Assembly (NCBI RefSeq): GCF_001975665.1
Contig: NZ_CP019419.1
Coordinates: 2,897,501 to 2,961,500, forward strand
Direction of reading: 5' to 3'
Source of the DNA: Polaribacter reichenbachii
GTDB lineage: Bacteria; Bacteroidota; Bacteroidia; Flavobacteriales; Flavobacteriaceae
DNA: 64,000 nt
Shown: piece by piece, positions 51,720 to 59,587 of the stretch
Layout: the number at the start of each line of letters is the position of its first letter
Position numbering within the stretch: position 1 is the stretch's first letter
Position numbers and translations under genes: made by a program
Notes under the pieces: model-generated
What the model saw: only the letters and a program-made list of their open reading frames with translations
What the model was told of the DNA's origin: nothing
Databases searched by the model: none

Positions 51720-52214
51720 CTATGGGTTTAGTATATTTTTTAATTTTTCTTTAGCTCTGTTCATCTTTACTCTTGCATTTACAGAGGTAATTCCTAATGT
51801 TTCAGATATTTCTTTATAAGGTTTATCTTCTAGGTATAAGAAAATAAGCGCTTTATCAATATCATTTAATCTGTGTATGGCTTTATACAAAGCACCTAGT
51901 TGTTTTTCTTCTGTATCATCATAATCTGTAGCTTTAATTTTATACGCAAAATCGCTAATATCTTGTGTTTTTACTGTTCTAGTCGATTTTCTATACAAAG
52001 AAATAGCGGTGTTTAAAGCCACTCTATACATCCAAGTACTAAATTTAGAATCTCCTCTAAACTTCGGATAGTTTTTCCAAAGTTGAATTGTTATTTCTTG
52101 AAACAAGTCATTATGAGCATCTCTATTTGTAGTATATACTCTACAAATTTTATGTGCTATATTTTGGTTTGTCTCAAAGTCCGATAAAAATTTAATCTCT
52201 AAATCTTTCTGCAC
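51720..52214 (-). CDS. ECF-type RNA polymerase sigma factor
   Basis: 164 residues with a GTG start. Region 2 (about 25-85) reads AHNDLFQEITIQLWKNYPKFRGDSKFSTWMYRVALNTAISLYRKS, and region 4 (about 105-155) has KALIFLYLEDKPYKEISETLGITSVNARVKMNRAKEKLK. Such factors direct a small envelope- or stress-related regulon. It is the first gene of a three-gene unit with a membrane protein and a small barrel, suggesting an envelope signal. It is divergent from the MerR regulator of the carotenoid locus. Confidence 0.93.
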   Translation of the reverse strand: MQKDLEIKFLSDFETNQNIAHKICRVYTTNRDAHNDLFQEITIQLWKNYPKFRGDSKFSTWMYRVALNTAISLYRKSTRTVKTQDISDFAYKIKATDYDDTEEKQLGALYKAIHRLNDIDKALIFLYLEDKPYKEISETLGITSVNARVKMNRAKEKLKNILNP

Positions 52215-52302
52215 TTGTAGTTAGTTGGTTTATTTATTAGTACCAAAATAGTACAAATTGTTACATTATTTTTCAATAAATTTTAATTTAAAATAAAATT
52301 CA

Positions 52303-52320
52303 TAAATTTGTTGAATAAAA
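52303..52320 (+). promoter_or_regulatory. -7 box and degenerate operator of the MerR gene
   Basis: TAAATTTG (52303-52310, exact TAnnTTTG) overlaps ATTTGTTGAATAAAA (52306-52320). The latter resembles the palindrome ATTTGTTGAACAAAT in front of crtI in its left half and has changes in its right half. Autoregulation of the MerR gene is inferred. Confidence 0.5.
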
Positions 52321-52331
52321 TACAAATTAAA

Positions 52332-53225
52332 TTGAACAATATTAAACAAGATTTTACTATTAAAGACCTTGAAAATATTTCAGGAATAAAAGCGCATACC
52401 ATAAGAATTTGGGAAAAGCGTTACAATTTATTGCAACCAAAAAGAACAGATACCAACATAAGATATTATTCTCCAGAGAACTTAACTAAGCTTTTAAATA
52501 TTGTTTTATTAAACAAAAATAATTTTAAGATTTCTAAAATTGCAGCAATGTCAGAAGATGATATTACTACAAAATCTAGAGAATTAGCCTTTAATATTGC
52601 TATAAATGATGAAGCCATAAATGCTTTAAAAGTAGCTATGTTTCAGTTTGATAAAATTCTATTTAATAATACGTACAACAAGCTTTTGCATAAAAAAACG
52701 TTTAGAGAAATCTTTAAAGATATTTTCATTCCGTTTTTAGACCACATTGGTTTATTGTGGCAAACCGAAACTTTATTGCCAGCTCACGAACATTTTATAT
52801 CAAATTTAATTGCACAAAAAATTCAGACGAATACAGAAAAATTACAATACAGTATTAGCAACACCAATAAAACTTATGTGTTGTTTTTGCCAGAAAATGA
52901 AATACACGAATTAGGTTTATTGTATTTAAATTACGAATTAGTACTTAGAGGGCATCACACAATATACTTAGGGCAGAGTTTACCTTTAAATAATCTAAAT
53001 TATTTCTTAGAAAGTGAGCGTGAAGTTTGTTTTATATCATCCTTTACAATTCAGCCTTATGACGATAAAATAGAGGGCTATTTTAATCAGATAGAAGAGG
53101 TTATGAAAGATACCAAAAATCAATTTATTGCTGTTGGTAGAAAGGTAGATAAAGTAAAACATCTACAATTAATAGATAATATCCAATTACACTATTCAAT
53201 ATCAGATTTGTTAAAGGTCTTATAA
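52332..53225 (+). CDS. MerR-family regulator with a B12-binding-like domain (carotenoid locus)
   Basis: About 297 residues from the TTG at 52332. The MerR winged helix (about 6-70) reads FTIKDLENISGIKAHTIRIWEKRYNLLQPKRTDTNIRYYSPE. A helical domain (about 85-180) and a Rossmann-like domain follow, in the order of CarA/CarH/LitR light-responsive repressors: LWQTETLLPAHEHFISN holds the EH pair of the B12-sensing helical bundle, and NEIHELGLLYLNYELVLRGH has EIHELG where B12 binders show DxHxxG. B12-dependent light sensing is thus possible but not sure. A TTG at 52308 would add 8 residues, but it overlaps the promoter box. It probably represses crtI and itself. Confidence 0.88.
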   Translation: MNNIKQDFTIKDLENISGIKAHTIRIWEKRYNLLQPKRTDTNIRYYSPENLTKLLNIVLLNKNNFKISKIAAMSEDDITTKSRELAFNIAINDEAINALKVAMFQFDKILFNNTYNKLLHKKTFREIFKDIFIPFLDHIGLLWQTETLLPAHEHFISNLIAQKIQTNTEKLQYSISNTNKTYVLFLPENEIHELGLLYLNYELVLRGHHTIYLGQSLPLNNLNYFLESEREVCFISSFTIQPYDDKIEGYFNQIEEVMKDTKNQFIAVGRKVDKVKHLQLIDNIQLHYSISDLLKVL

Positions 53226-53262
53226 TTTTTATTTCTTCCATTAATATTGTTTAGTAAATTGC

Positions 53263-53280
53263 TATATTTGTTGAACAAAT
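53263..53280 (+). promoter_or_regulatory. -7 box and palindromic operator of crtI
   Basis: TATATTTG (53263-53270, exact TAnnTTTG) overlaps the perfect palindrome ATTTGTT-G-AACAAAT (53266-53280), 7 bp before the crtI ATG. A protein bound here would block RNA polymerase. The core TTGTTGAACAA recurs in front of the second unit at 56753-56763. Confidence 0.65.
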
Positions 53281-53287
53281 TATTTAA

Positions 53288-54754
53288 ATGGATAAAAGTG
53301 TACATATTATAGGTTCTGGTTTTTCTGCTTTAGCGGCTTCTTGTTATTTGGCAAAACAAGGTTATAATGTAAAGGTTTTAGAAAAAAATAATACATTAGG
53401 TGGTAGAGCAAGACAATATAAAAAGGATGGTTTTACTTTCGATTTAGGTCCTTCTTGGTATTGGATGCCAGATGTTTTTGAACGTTTTTTTGCTGATTTT
53501 GGTAAAAAGCCTTCAGATTATTACACCTTAGATAAGTTAAGTCCGGGTTACGAAGTATATTTTGGTAAAAACGATTCCATAACAATTTCTGATCGTTTAG
53601 AAGAAATTTATGATTTGTTCGAAAAAGAAGAAAGAGGAAGTAGTAAACATTTAAAAAGTTTTTTAGATTCTGCCAAAGCAAATTACAATACTGCTATAAA
53701 AGATTTAGTCTATAAACCTGGAGTTTCGCCTTTAGAACTAGTAAATACAACTACAATTGCAAGAGTAACTCAGTTTTTTTCTACCATTAGAAAACAAGTT
53801 AGAAAGAATATAAAAAATAAAAAGTTAATTCAAATTTTAGAATTCCCAGTTTTATTTTTAGGGGCAAAACCAAGCAATACTCCAGCATTCTATAATTTTA
53901 TGAATTATGCAGATTTTGGTTTAGGAACTTGGCACCCAAGAGGAGGGATGTACAAAGTTATTGAAGGAATGGTAACCTTAGCTAGGAGTTTAGGTGTTCA
54001 TTTTGAGTTGAATGCAAACGTAGAAAAGATTTTGGTTGATGATCAAAAAAAGGTAAAAGGATTATTGGTTAACGGAAAACAGGTTGATACAAATTTGGTG
54101 TTAAGTGGTGCAGATTATCATCATACAGAAACATTATTAGATACTAATTTAAGACAATATTCAGAATCTTATTGGTCTAAAAAAACATTTGCACCCTCTT
54201 CATTATTATTTTATGTTGGTTTTGATAAGAAAATAAAAAATGCAAGTCATCATACATTATTTTTTGATTCTGATTTTGATGCACATGCAGAAGAAATTTA
54301 CGACAATCCAAAATGGCCTACAAATCCTTTATTTTATGCCAATTTTACTTCGATGACAGATAAAACTTCTGCACCAGAAGGTAAAGAAGCCGGCTTTTTC
54401 TTAATTCCTTTAGCACCGGGTATAAAAGATACAGAAGAATTAAGAGAAGCGTATTTTCATAAAATAATGGACAGATTTGAGCAATTAACAAACCAAGAAG
54501 TTAAAAAACACGTATTGTTTAATAGGTCTTTTTGTGTAAAAGATTTCGAGAAAGAATACAACTCATATAAAGGTAATGCTTATGGTATGGCAAATACATT
54601 ATTACAAACTGCATTTTTAAGGCCAAAAATTAAAAGTAGTAAAGTAAAAAATTTGTATTTTACAGGACAGTTAACTGTGCCAGGTCCAGGTGTACCTCCT
54701 GCATTAATATCAGGAAAAATAGCATCAGACTTAATCATCAAAAATCAACAGTAA
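53288..54754 (+). CDS. crtI: Phytoene desaturase (lycopene-forming)
   Basis: An FAD-dependent desaturase of 488 residues that turns phytoene into lycopene. The dinucleotide-binding start IIGSGFSALAASCYLAKQGYNVKVLEKNNTLGGRARQ lies at 6-43, the segment FTFDLGPSWYWMPDVFERFF at about 49-68, and the C-terminal FAD motif LYFTGQLTVPGPGVPPALISGKIASDLI at the end is typical of CrtI. It is the first gene of crtI-crtB-crtZ-crtYcd with spacings of 1-2 bp or an overlap, so the four are co-transcribed. Operator and promoter lie directly upstream. Confidence 0.96.
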   Translation: MDKSVHIIGSGFSALAASCYLAKQGYNVKVLEKNNTLGGRARQYKKDGFTFDLGPSWYWMPDVFERFFADFGKKPSDYYTLDKLSPGYEVYFGKNDSITISDRLEEIYDLFEKEERGSSKHLKSFLDSAKANYNTAIKDLVYKPGVSPLELVNTTTIARVTQFFSTIRKQVRKNIKNKKLIQILEFPVLFLGAKPSNTPAFYNFMNYADFGLGTWHPRGGMYKVIEGMVTLARSLGVHFELNANVEKILVDDQKKVKGLLVNGKQVDTNLVLSGADYHHTETLLDTNLRQYSESYWSKKTFAPSSLLFYVGFDKKIKNASHHTLFFDSDFDAHAEEIYDNPKWPTNPLFYANFTSMTDKTSAPEGKEAGFFLIPLAPGIKDTEELREAYFHKIMDRFEQLTNQEVKKHVLFNRSFCVKDFEKEYNSYKGNAYGMANTLLQTAFLRPKIKSSKVKNLYFTGQLTVPGPGVPPALISGKIASDLIIKNQQ

Positions 54755-54755
54755 A

Positions 54756-55598
54756 ATGAAAGAATTATTCGACAACGTTTCTAACAAATGCAGTAAAATT
54801 GTTACCAAAAGTTATAGTACTTCATTTTCTTTAGCTGTAAATATGTTATCGCCCAAAATTAGGGTAGATATTTATAATATTTACGGTTTTGTACGTTTTG
54901 CTGATGAAATTGTAGATACCTTCCATAATTACAATAAAGAAGAATTAATGGCGCATTTTGAGCGCGATTATTATATGGCAAAAGAACAAGGTATTAGTTT
55001 AAATCCGATTTTAAATTCTTTTCAGCAAACTGTAAAAAGGTATAATATCCCTGATGAAATGGTTCAAGCTTTCTTAAAAAGTATGAAAGCAGATTTACAT
55101 AAAACACAATACCAAACAAAAGCAGAGTACGATGAATATATTTATGGTTCTGCAGATGTTGTAGGTTTAATGTGTTTAAAAGTTTTTGTTGATGGTAATG
55201 AAGATCAATACGAAAATTTAAAAGATGCAGCAATGCGTTTGGGTTCTGCTTTTCAAAAAGTAAATTTCTTACGAGATTTAAAAGATGATTACGAGGTTTT
55301 AAATCGTTCGTATTTTCCGAATGTAGATTTAGGGCAGTTAAATGCCATTTCTAAACAAATTATTATCGATGAAATAGAGGCCGATTTTGATTATGCATAT
55401 ACAAACGGAATTTTAAAATTACCTGTAGAAGCAAAATTCGGAGTTTATATGGCTTATAGGTATTACAGAAGGTTACTAAAGAAATTAAAAGCAGTACCTT
55501 CAGAAAAAATTATGGATACAAGAATCCGTATTTCAGACCCAATGAAAATAAATTTGTTGGCTAGGAGTTATGTAAAATATAAATTGAATATTATTTAA
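54756..55598 (+). CDS. crtB: Phytoene synthase
   Basis: Joins two geranylgeranyl diphosphates to phytoene, the entry to carotenoids. 280 residues of the squalene/phytoene synthase family: YSTSFSLAVNML (about 20-31), first Asp-rich motif RFADEIVDTF (about 47-56), the YIYGSADVVGLMCLKVF segment, and the second Asp-rich motif NFLRDLKDDYEVLNRSYFP (about 170-188). Starts 1 bp after the crtI stop. Confidence 0.95.
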   Translation: MKELFDNVSNKCSKIVTKSYSTSFSLAVNMLSPKIRVDIYNIYGFVRFADEIVDTFHNYNKEELMAHFERDYYMAKEQGISLNPILNSFQQTVKRYNIPDEMVQAFLKSMKADLHKTQYQTKAEYDEYIYGSADVVGLMCLKVFVDGNEDQYENLKDAAMRLGSAFQKVNFLRDLKDDYEVLNRSYFPNVDLGQLNAISKQIIIDEIEADFDYAYTNGILKLPVEAKFGVYMAYRYYRRLLKKLKAVPSEKIMDTRIRISDPMKINLLARSYVKYKLNII

Positions 55599-55600
55599 AA

Positions 55601-56047
55601 ATGTTTGTTTTAATCACTTTAGGAGTTTTTTTATTGATGGAAGGCATAACTTGGTGTACTCATAAATATGTAATGCACGGCTTTGGTTGGTTTTTACATG
55701 AAGATCATCATGAACCTGGTTATCCTCATGTATTTGAAAAAAATGATGCCTTTTTTATTGTTTTTGCAATACCAAGTATGGCTTTATTTTATTTTGGTAC
55801 ATATACAGCTCACACTTATTTGTTTTTTATAGGTTTAGGAATTTTATTTTACGGAATTGCCTATTTTTTAGTTCATGATGTTTTAATCCATCAACGTTTT
55901 AAATGGTTTAAAAGAACAAATAACAGATATTTAAAAGGATTAAGAAAAGCACATAAAATTCATCATAAAAATATGGGAAAAGAAGACAGCCAATGTTTTG
56001 GAATGTTGTTTGTGCCATTTAAATATTTTAAAAAACCTAAAGCTTAG
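55601..56047 (+). CDS. crtZ: Beta-carotene hydroxylase
   Basis: A 148-residue membrane di-iron hydroxylase that adds 3-hydroxyl groups to beta-carotene and gives zeaxanthin. The histidine boxes are complete: HKYVMHG (about 17-23), HEDHHEP (about 29-35), HDVLIHQ-like HDVLIHQRF (about 96-104) and HKIHHKN (about 117-123). Hydrophobic helices lie at 1-15, 50-66 and 70-92. It starts 2 bp after crtB; its stop TAG shares its G with the GTG start of the cyclase gene. Confidence 0.93.
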   Translation: MFVLITLGVFLLMEGITWCTHKYVMHGFGWFLHEDHHEPGYPHVFEKNDAFFIVFAIPSMALFYFGTYTAHTYLFFIGLGILFYGIAYFLVHDVLIHQRFKWFKRTNNRYLKGLRKAHKIHHKNMGKEDSQCFGMLFVPFKYFKKPKA

Positions 56048-56727
56048 TGTTTTTATACCTGCTTTTAAATCTTGGATCTTTTAGTATTCCTTTTGCATAT
56101 TCTTTCGAAAAAAATATGCGATTCATAAAACATTGGAAAGCAGTTTTCTTATCATTAACCATAGTAGCAACCATTTTTTTAATTTGGGATGCTATTTTTA
56201 CTGCAAACGGAGTTTGGGGTTTTAATCCTGATTATCACATTAATTTATTACTCTTTGGAATGCCGATAGAAGAATGGCTTTTCTTTTTTTGCATTCCTTA
56301 TGCAAGTATTTTTATTCATTATTCTTTAGCTTATTTTAAACCTGATTTATTAATATCTGAAAAAATTACAAAAGGAATTACACTTTTTTTTATGGTAATT
56401 TTAGTTCCGGTAATTTTTATGAATACAGATAAAGCTTACACATTTGTAAATTATCTATTTTTAGAATTTGTTTTGCTGATAGGTTTTTTCTTCGGATTAA
56501 AATATTTACAAAGATTTTACATCGCTTTCTTAATAATCTTAGTTCCTTTTTTTATTGTAAACGGAATTCTGACAGGTACAGGCATAGAAGAACCTGTAGT
56601 TTGGTACAATAATGCAGAAAATTTAGGTATTCGACTTTTAACCATACCAATAGAAGATATTGGTTACGCATTCACTATGCTTTTTGGTAATGTTTTTCTG
56701 ATAGAAAAGTTTAAGAAAAAAATTTAA
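56047..56727 (+). CDS. Lycopene beta-cyclase, CrtYc-CrtYd fusion type
   Basis: 226 residues with a GTG start that overlaps the crtZ stop by one base. Seven hydrophobic helices. Two related halves: WDAIFTANGVWGFN ... MPIEEWLFFFCIPYASIFIHYSL (about 47-95) and WYNNAENLGIRLLTIPIEDIGYAFTMLFGN (about 187-217), each with the P-(I/V)-E-(E/D) motif of the heterodimer-type lycopene cyclases. It cyclises lycopene to beta-carotene. This membrane type is unrelated to the FAD-dependent CrtY. It ends the crt operon; no terminator was seen behind it. Confidence 0.93.
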   Translation: MFLYLLLNLGSFSIPFAYSFEKNMRFIKHWKAVFLSLTIVATIFLIWDAIFTANGVWGFNPDYHINLLLFGMPIEEWLFFFCIPYASIFIHYSLAYFKPDLLISEKITKGITLFFMVILVPVIFMNTDKAYTFVNYLFLEFVLLIGFFFGLKYLQRFYIAFLIILVPFFIVNGILTGTGIEEPVVWYNNAENLGIRLLTIPIEDIGYAFTMLFGNVFLIEKFKKKI

Positions 56728-56752
56728 AATAGAAATCTTTTTCAAGTTGAAC

Positions 56753-56763
56753 TTGTTCAACAA
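56753..56763. promoter_or_regulatory. Second copy of the TTGTTGAACAA palindrome
   Basis: TTGTTCAACAA on the plus strand, the reverse complement of the core TTGTTGAACAA in front of crtI. A wider inverted repeat, GTTGAAC-TT-GTTCAAC, spans 56746-56761. It lies 51 bp upstream of the heme-binding-like gene and 26 bp after the cyclase stop. Confidence 0.55.
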
Positions 56764-56813
56764 TTTAATCAATAGATTTTTTAATTTTTGTAATTGAAAC
56801 CTACAATTGAATT

Positions 56814-57299
56814 ATGAACCTTTTAAAAAAATTAAAAATTGCAATTTTTACCGTAATTTTAATACTGATTTCAAACACTGCTTTTACACAGATTACAAAC
56901 GATATTTCGCATGAAGATGCTTTAAAAGTATTGTTAGCAGCAAAGAAAAAAGCAGAAGAAACTAATGTTTTAGTAAATATTGCTGTTGTTGATGCTGGTG
57001 CCAATTTAAAAGCATTTATTAGAATGGATGAATCTTTTTTAGGGAGTATAGATGTTGCCATTAAAAAAGCAAAAACAGCTAGATATTTTGATATAGATAC
57101 AGGAAAATTAGGCGAATTAACACAACCTGGTGGAATTATTTATAATATTGAACATTCTAATGGAGGTTTAATAACTTTTCCTGGTGGCTATCCTATCAAA
57201 AATAAAAATGGAAAAATTATTGGTGCAATTGGTGTTAGTGGTGGTACAATAGATCAAGATAGAGCAATTGCAATTTTTGGAGCAGAATCAATCATCTAA
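56814..57299 (+). CDS. Secreted GlcG/HbpS-like heme-binding-type protein
   Basis: 161 residues: a signal peptide (1-26, cut after AFTQ) and a GlcG/HbpS (DUF336) domain: SHEDALKVLLAAKKKAEETNVLVNIAVVDAGANLKAFIRMD (about 33-74), then SIDVAIKKAKTARYFDI, GGLITFPGGYPI and the end IIGAIGVSGGTIDQDRAIAIFGAESII. HbpS binds heme and senses redox stress; whether this protein binds heme cannot be read. It heads a three-gene unit (20 and 17 bp gaps) placed behind a copy of the carotenoid operator. Confidence 0.88.
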   Translation: MNLLKKLKIAIFTVILILISNTAFTQITNDISHEDALKVLLAAKKKAEETNVLVNIAVVDAGANLKAFIRMDESFLGSIDVAIKKAKTARYFDIDTGKLGELTQPGGIIYNIEHSNGGLITFPGGYPIKNKNGKIIGAIGVSGGTIDQDRAIAIFGAESII

Positions 57300-57319
57300 T
57301 AAAATATAAAAATAAAATA

Positions 57320-58840
57320 ATGAATTATATCAAAACATATTTTCTAGTATTTGTCTTGTTTTTATCGCAAGTTTTATTATCGCAAAATACAGATAATTTA
57401 ATGTTGTACAGACAAGATTTTAAAAATACTGCAGGTAAAAATACGGTTTCTGTTACTAGTTATGTAAAAAATGGAGCACATTACATTTTTGCAGGTGGAA
57501 TAGGAGATATTGATGTTTATCAATTAGACGAAAAAGGAATTTTAACCCCAATTAGCAATCACGAATTGCATATGAAAAAGGGACCAGCAAGAGGTATGGT
57601 TGCAGACAATATTAATGGTACAGATTTTCTTTTTGTGGCTAATAAATTTGGTAACGTAATTGAAACTTTTAAAATTCTAGAAAATGGAAGTTTAGAGCGA
57701 GTTTCTTTGGTAGAAGACACAGAGGATACGCATTTAGGAACTGCAATTACTTTGCAAGTTGTACATATGAAAAATGATGCTTACTTGTTTATTGGCGGTT
57801 TAGAAGAAAACCCTGGGTTAAGTAGTTTTAAAATTCATAATGATGGTAAGTTAACCCACGTAAAGTCTATGAAAGACAACGATAAAATTCACACAGATGG
57901 AATTATTGGAATGTTTACACACAAAATTAATGGAAAAACTTTTTTATACACAGGTGGTTTTCAAGATAATGGGGTAAGTAGTTTTAGGATTTACGATAAT
58001 GGTAAGTTTAAAAACATCAATAATATTAGTGATAATGATACAGATCGTTATTTAACAGGTGCTTATCCTGTAACTGGAGTAGGTTTAGGCGATAATAAAT
58101 ATGTAATTGTTGGGCACAGACATCATAAATATTACAAAAGAAAAGGATTCATTAAAAAAACAGATTTTCTATATCATGGAGATGCTGTAAGTATTTTTAA
58201 GGTTGATAAAAAAGGTGCATTAGTTCCGCATTTTGTTTTAAAGGATGATGAAAAAACAAAACTGATTGGTCAAACTAGAATAGAAGTAGTTTCTGTAGAA
58301 AACAACGAAGCAGTTTTGGCTGTAGGTACTAGAAATGACGCAAGTATTCAATTATTAAAATTATCAGAAGCAGGTGTTTTAAGTCCGATAAATTATTTAG
58401 AAACCGGTTTTGAAATTTATTACGGATTAAGAGCGCATCAAATTAATGGACAAAATTTCTTAATTGCAGGTGCTTTTAATTGGGGTTTACAAAAAATAGC
58501 GACTTATAAAGTTGATGCTAAAATCAATAGAAAAGGTAAGGTTTTAAGACATATGGTAAATCTAAAATATAAAGAGGATGCTACTGAAAAACAAGTTAAC
58601 GATGCTGTAAAAGCTTTTGTAGATCTTAAAAATAAAATTCCTGAAATTGTAGATTTAGAATGGGGTTTAAATGATAGTACAGAAGGCCATACAAAAGGAT
58701 TAACACATTGTTTTACCTTAACTTTTAATGATGAAAATGCTAGAGAGGTATATCTTTTTCATAAAGAACATCAAAAAATGGTAAAAAAAATAGGTCCAAT
58801 TATTTCAGATGTTTTAGTTTTGGATTATTGGACAAAATAA
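57320..58840 (+). CDS. Secreted beta-propeller protein fused to a Dabb domain
   Basis: 506 residues. A signal peptide (1-21, cut after LLSQ) leads into a seven-blade, lactonase-like propeller (about 25-400) with repeats such as YIFAGGIGDIDVYQLDEKGILTPI, FLFVANKFGNVIETFKILENGSLERV, YLFIGGLEENPGLSSFKIHNDGKLTHV. The C-terminal 100 residues (about 405-506: LRHMVNLKYKEDATEKQVNDAVKAFVDLKNKIPEIVDLEWGLN...) form a stress-responsive Dabb (dimeric alpha/beta barrel) domain. I do not know of a characterised protein with this order. It lies between the HbpS-like and dehydrogenase genes. Function unknown; binding of an oxidised small molecule is conceivable. Confidence 0.85.
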   Translation: MNYIKTYFLVFVLFLSQVLLSQNTDNLMLYRQDFKNTAGKNTVSVTSYVKNGAHYIFAGGIGDIDVYQLDEKGILTPISNHELHMKKGPARGMVADNINGTDFLFVANKFGNVIETFKILENGSLERVSLVEDTEDTHLGTAITLQVVHMKNDAYLFIGGLEENPGLSSFKIHNDGKLTHVKSMKDNDKIHTDGIIGMFTHKINGKTFLYTGGFQDNGVSSFRIYDNGKFKNINNISDNDTDRYLTGAYPVTGVGLGDNKYVIVGHRHHKYYKRKGFIKKTDFLYHGDAVSIFKVDKKGALVPHFVLKDDEKTKLIGQTRIEVVSVENNEAVLAVGTRNDASIQLLKLSEAGVLSPINYLETGFEIYYGLRAHQINGQNFLIAGAFNWGLQKIATYKVDAKINRKGKVLRHMVNLKYKEDATEKQVNDAVKAFVDLKNKIPEIVDLEWGLNDSTEGHTKGLTHCFTLTFNDENAREVYLFHKEHQKMVKKIGPIISDVLVLDYWTK

Positions 58841-58857
58841 AATTAAAATAAAAAGAT

Positions 58858-59574
58858 ATGAGTACTTTAAAAAGTAAAAAAGCGATAATTACTGGTGGTA
58901 GTAAAGGTTTAGGAAAAGCAACTGCTATAGCATTTGCAAAAGAAGGAATTGATGTTGCAATTACTGGTAGAACAGAAAGTGTTTTAAAAGAAACTGTAGC
59001 TGAATTGGAAACTTACGGAGTTAAGGCAACTTACGCTGCTTTTGATGTAGGTGATTATGATGATGTAAAAACTAATATTAAAACGATTATAGACACTTTA
59101 GGAGGTGTAGATATTTTGGTAAATAATGCAGGTATTGCAGCAATAGGTTCTTTTATGGATATGGAAGTTGCAACTTGGAGCAAAATTATACAAACCAATG
59201 TTATGGGGATGTATTATGTTACCAAAGAGGTTTTACCACATTTAATTGAGAAAAACGAAGGTGATATTATTAATGTATCTTCTACAGCAGGTTTAAACGG
59301 AAATGCAAATATTTCTGCTTATAGTGCTTCTAAATTTGCAGTAATAGGTTTATCAGAATCTTTAATGAAAGAAGTTCGCAAGCTCAATATTAGAGTAAAT
59401 ACATTAACACCAAGTACCATAGAATCTGATTTAACCATCGATTTAGGAATGTTAGAAAAAGGTTCAGATCACGTTTTACAACCTGAAGATTTTGCAGAAT
59501 TAATTTTAGCGGGTTTAAAATTACCAAGAAGAGCTATGTTAAAAGGCGCTTCTTTATGGTCTACAAATCCTTAA
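58858..59574 (+). CDS. Short-chain dehydrogenase/reductase
   Basis: 238 residues of the classical SDR family. The NADP-binding motif TGGSKGLGKA (12-21), NNAG (about 88-91), catalytic Ser in NVSSTAGLNG and the YSASK motif (Tyr about 152, Lys 156) are all present. 3-oxoacyl-ACP reductase-like enzymes look the same, but the context is not one of fatty acid synthesis. It is the last gene of the three-gene unit behind the palindrome at 56753. It converges on an alpha/beta hydrolase gene. Confidence 0.92.
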   Translation: MSTLKSKKAIITGGSKGLGKATAIAFAKEGIDVAITGRTESVLKETVAELETYGVKATYAAFDVGDYDDVKTNIKTIIDTLGGVDILVNNAGIAAIGSFMDMEVATWSKIIQTNVMGMYYVTKEVLPHLIEKNEGDIINVSSTAGLNGNANISAYSASKFAVIGLSESLMKEVRKLNIRVNTLTPSTIESDLTIDLGMLEKGSDHVLQPEDFAELILAGLKLPRRAMLKGASLWSTNP

Positions 59575-59587
59575 AATTTAGTTGATG

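Noticed and set aside
52303..53225. TTG start of the MerR protein at 52308
   Set aside because: This codon is part of the -7 box TAAATTTG; the next TTG at 52332 gives the usual start of the family.
53288..59574. Proteorhodopsin or beta-carotene 15,15'-dioxygenase (blh) in the carotenoid locus
   Set aside because: These genes often accompany crt genes in marine flavobacteria, but none of the reading frames here matches a seven-helix rhodopsin or Blh.
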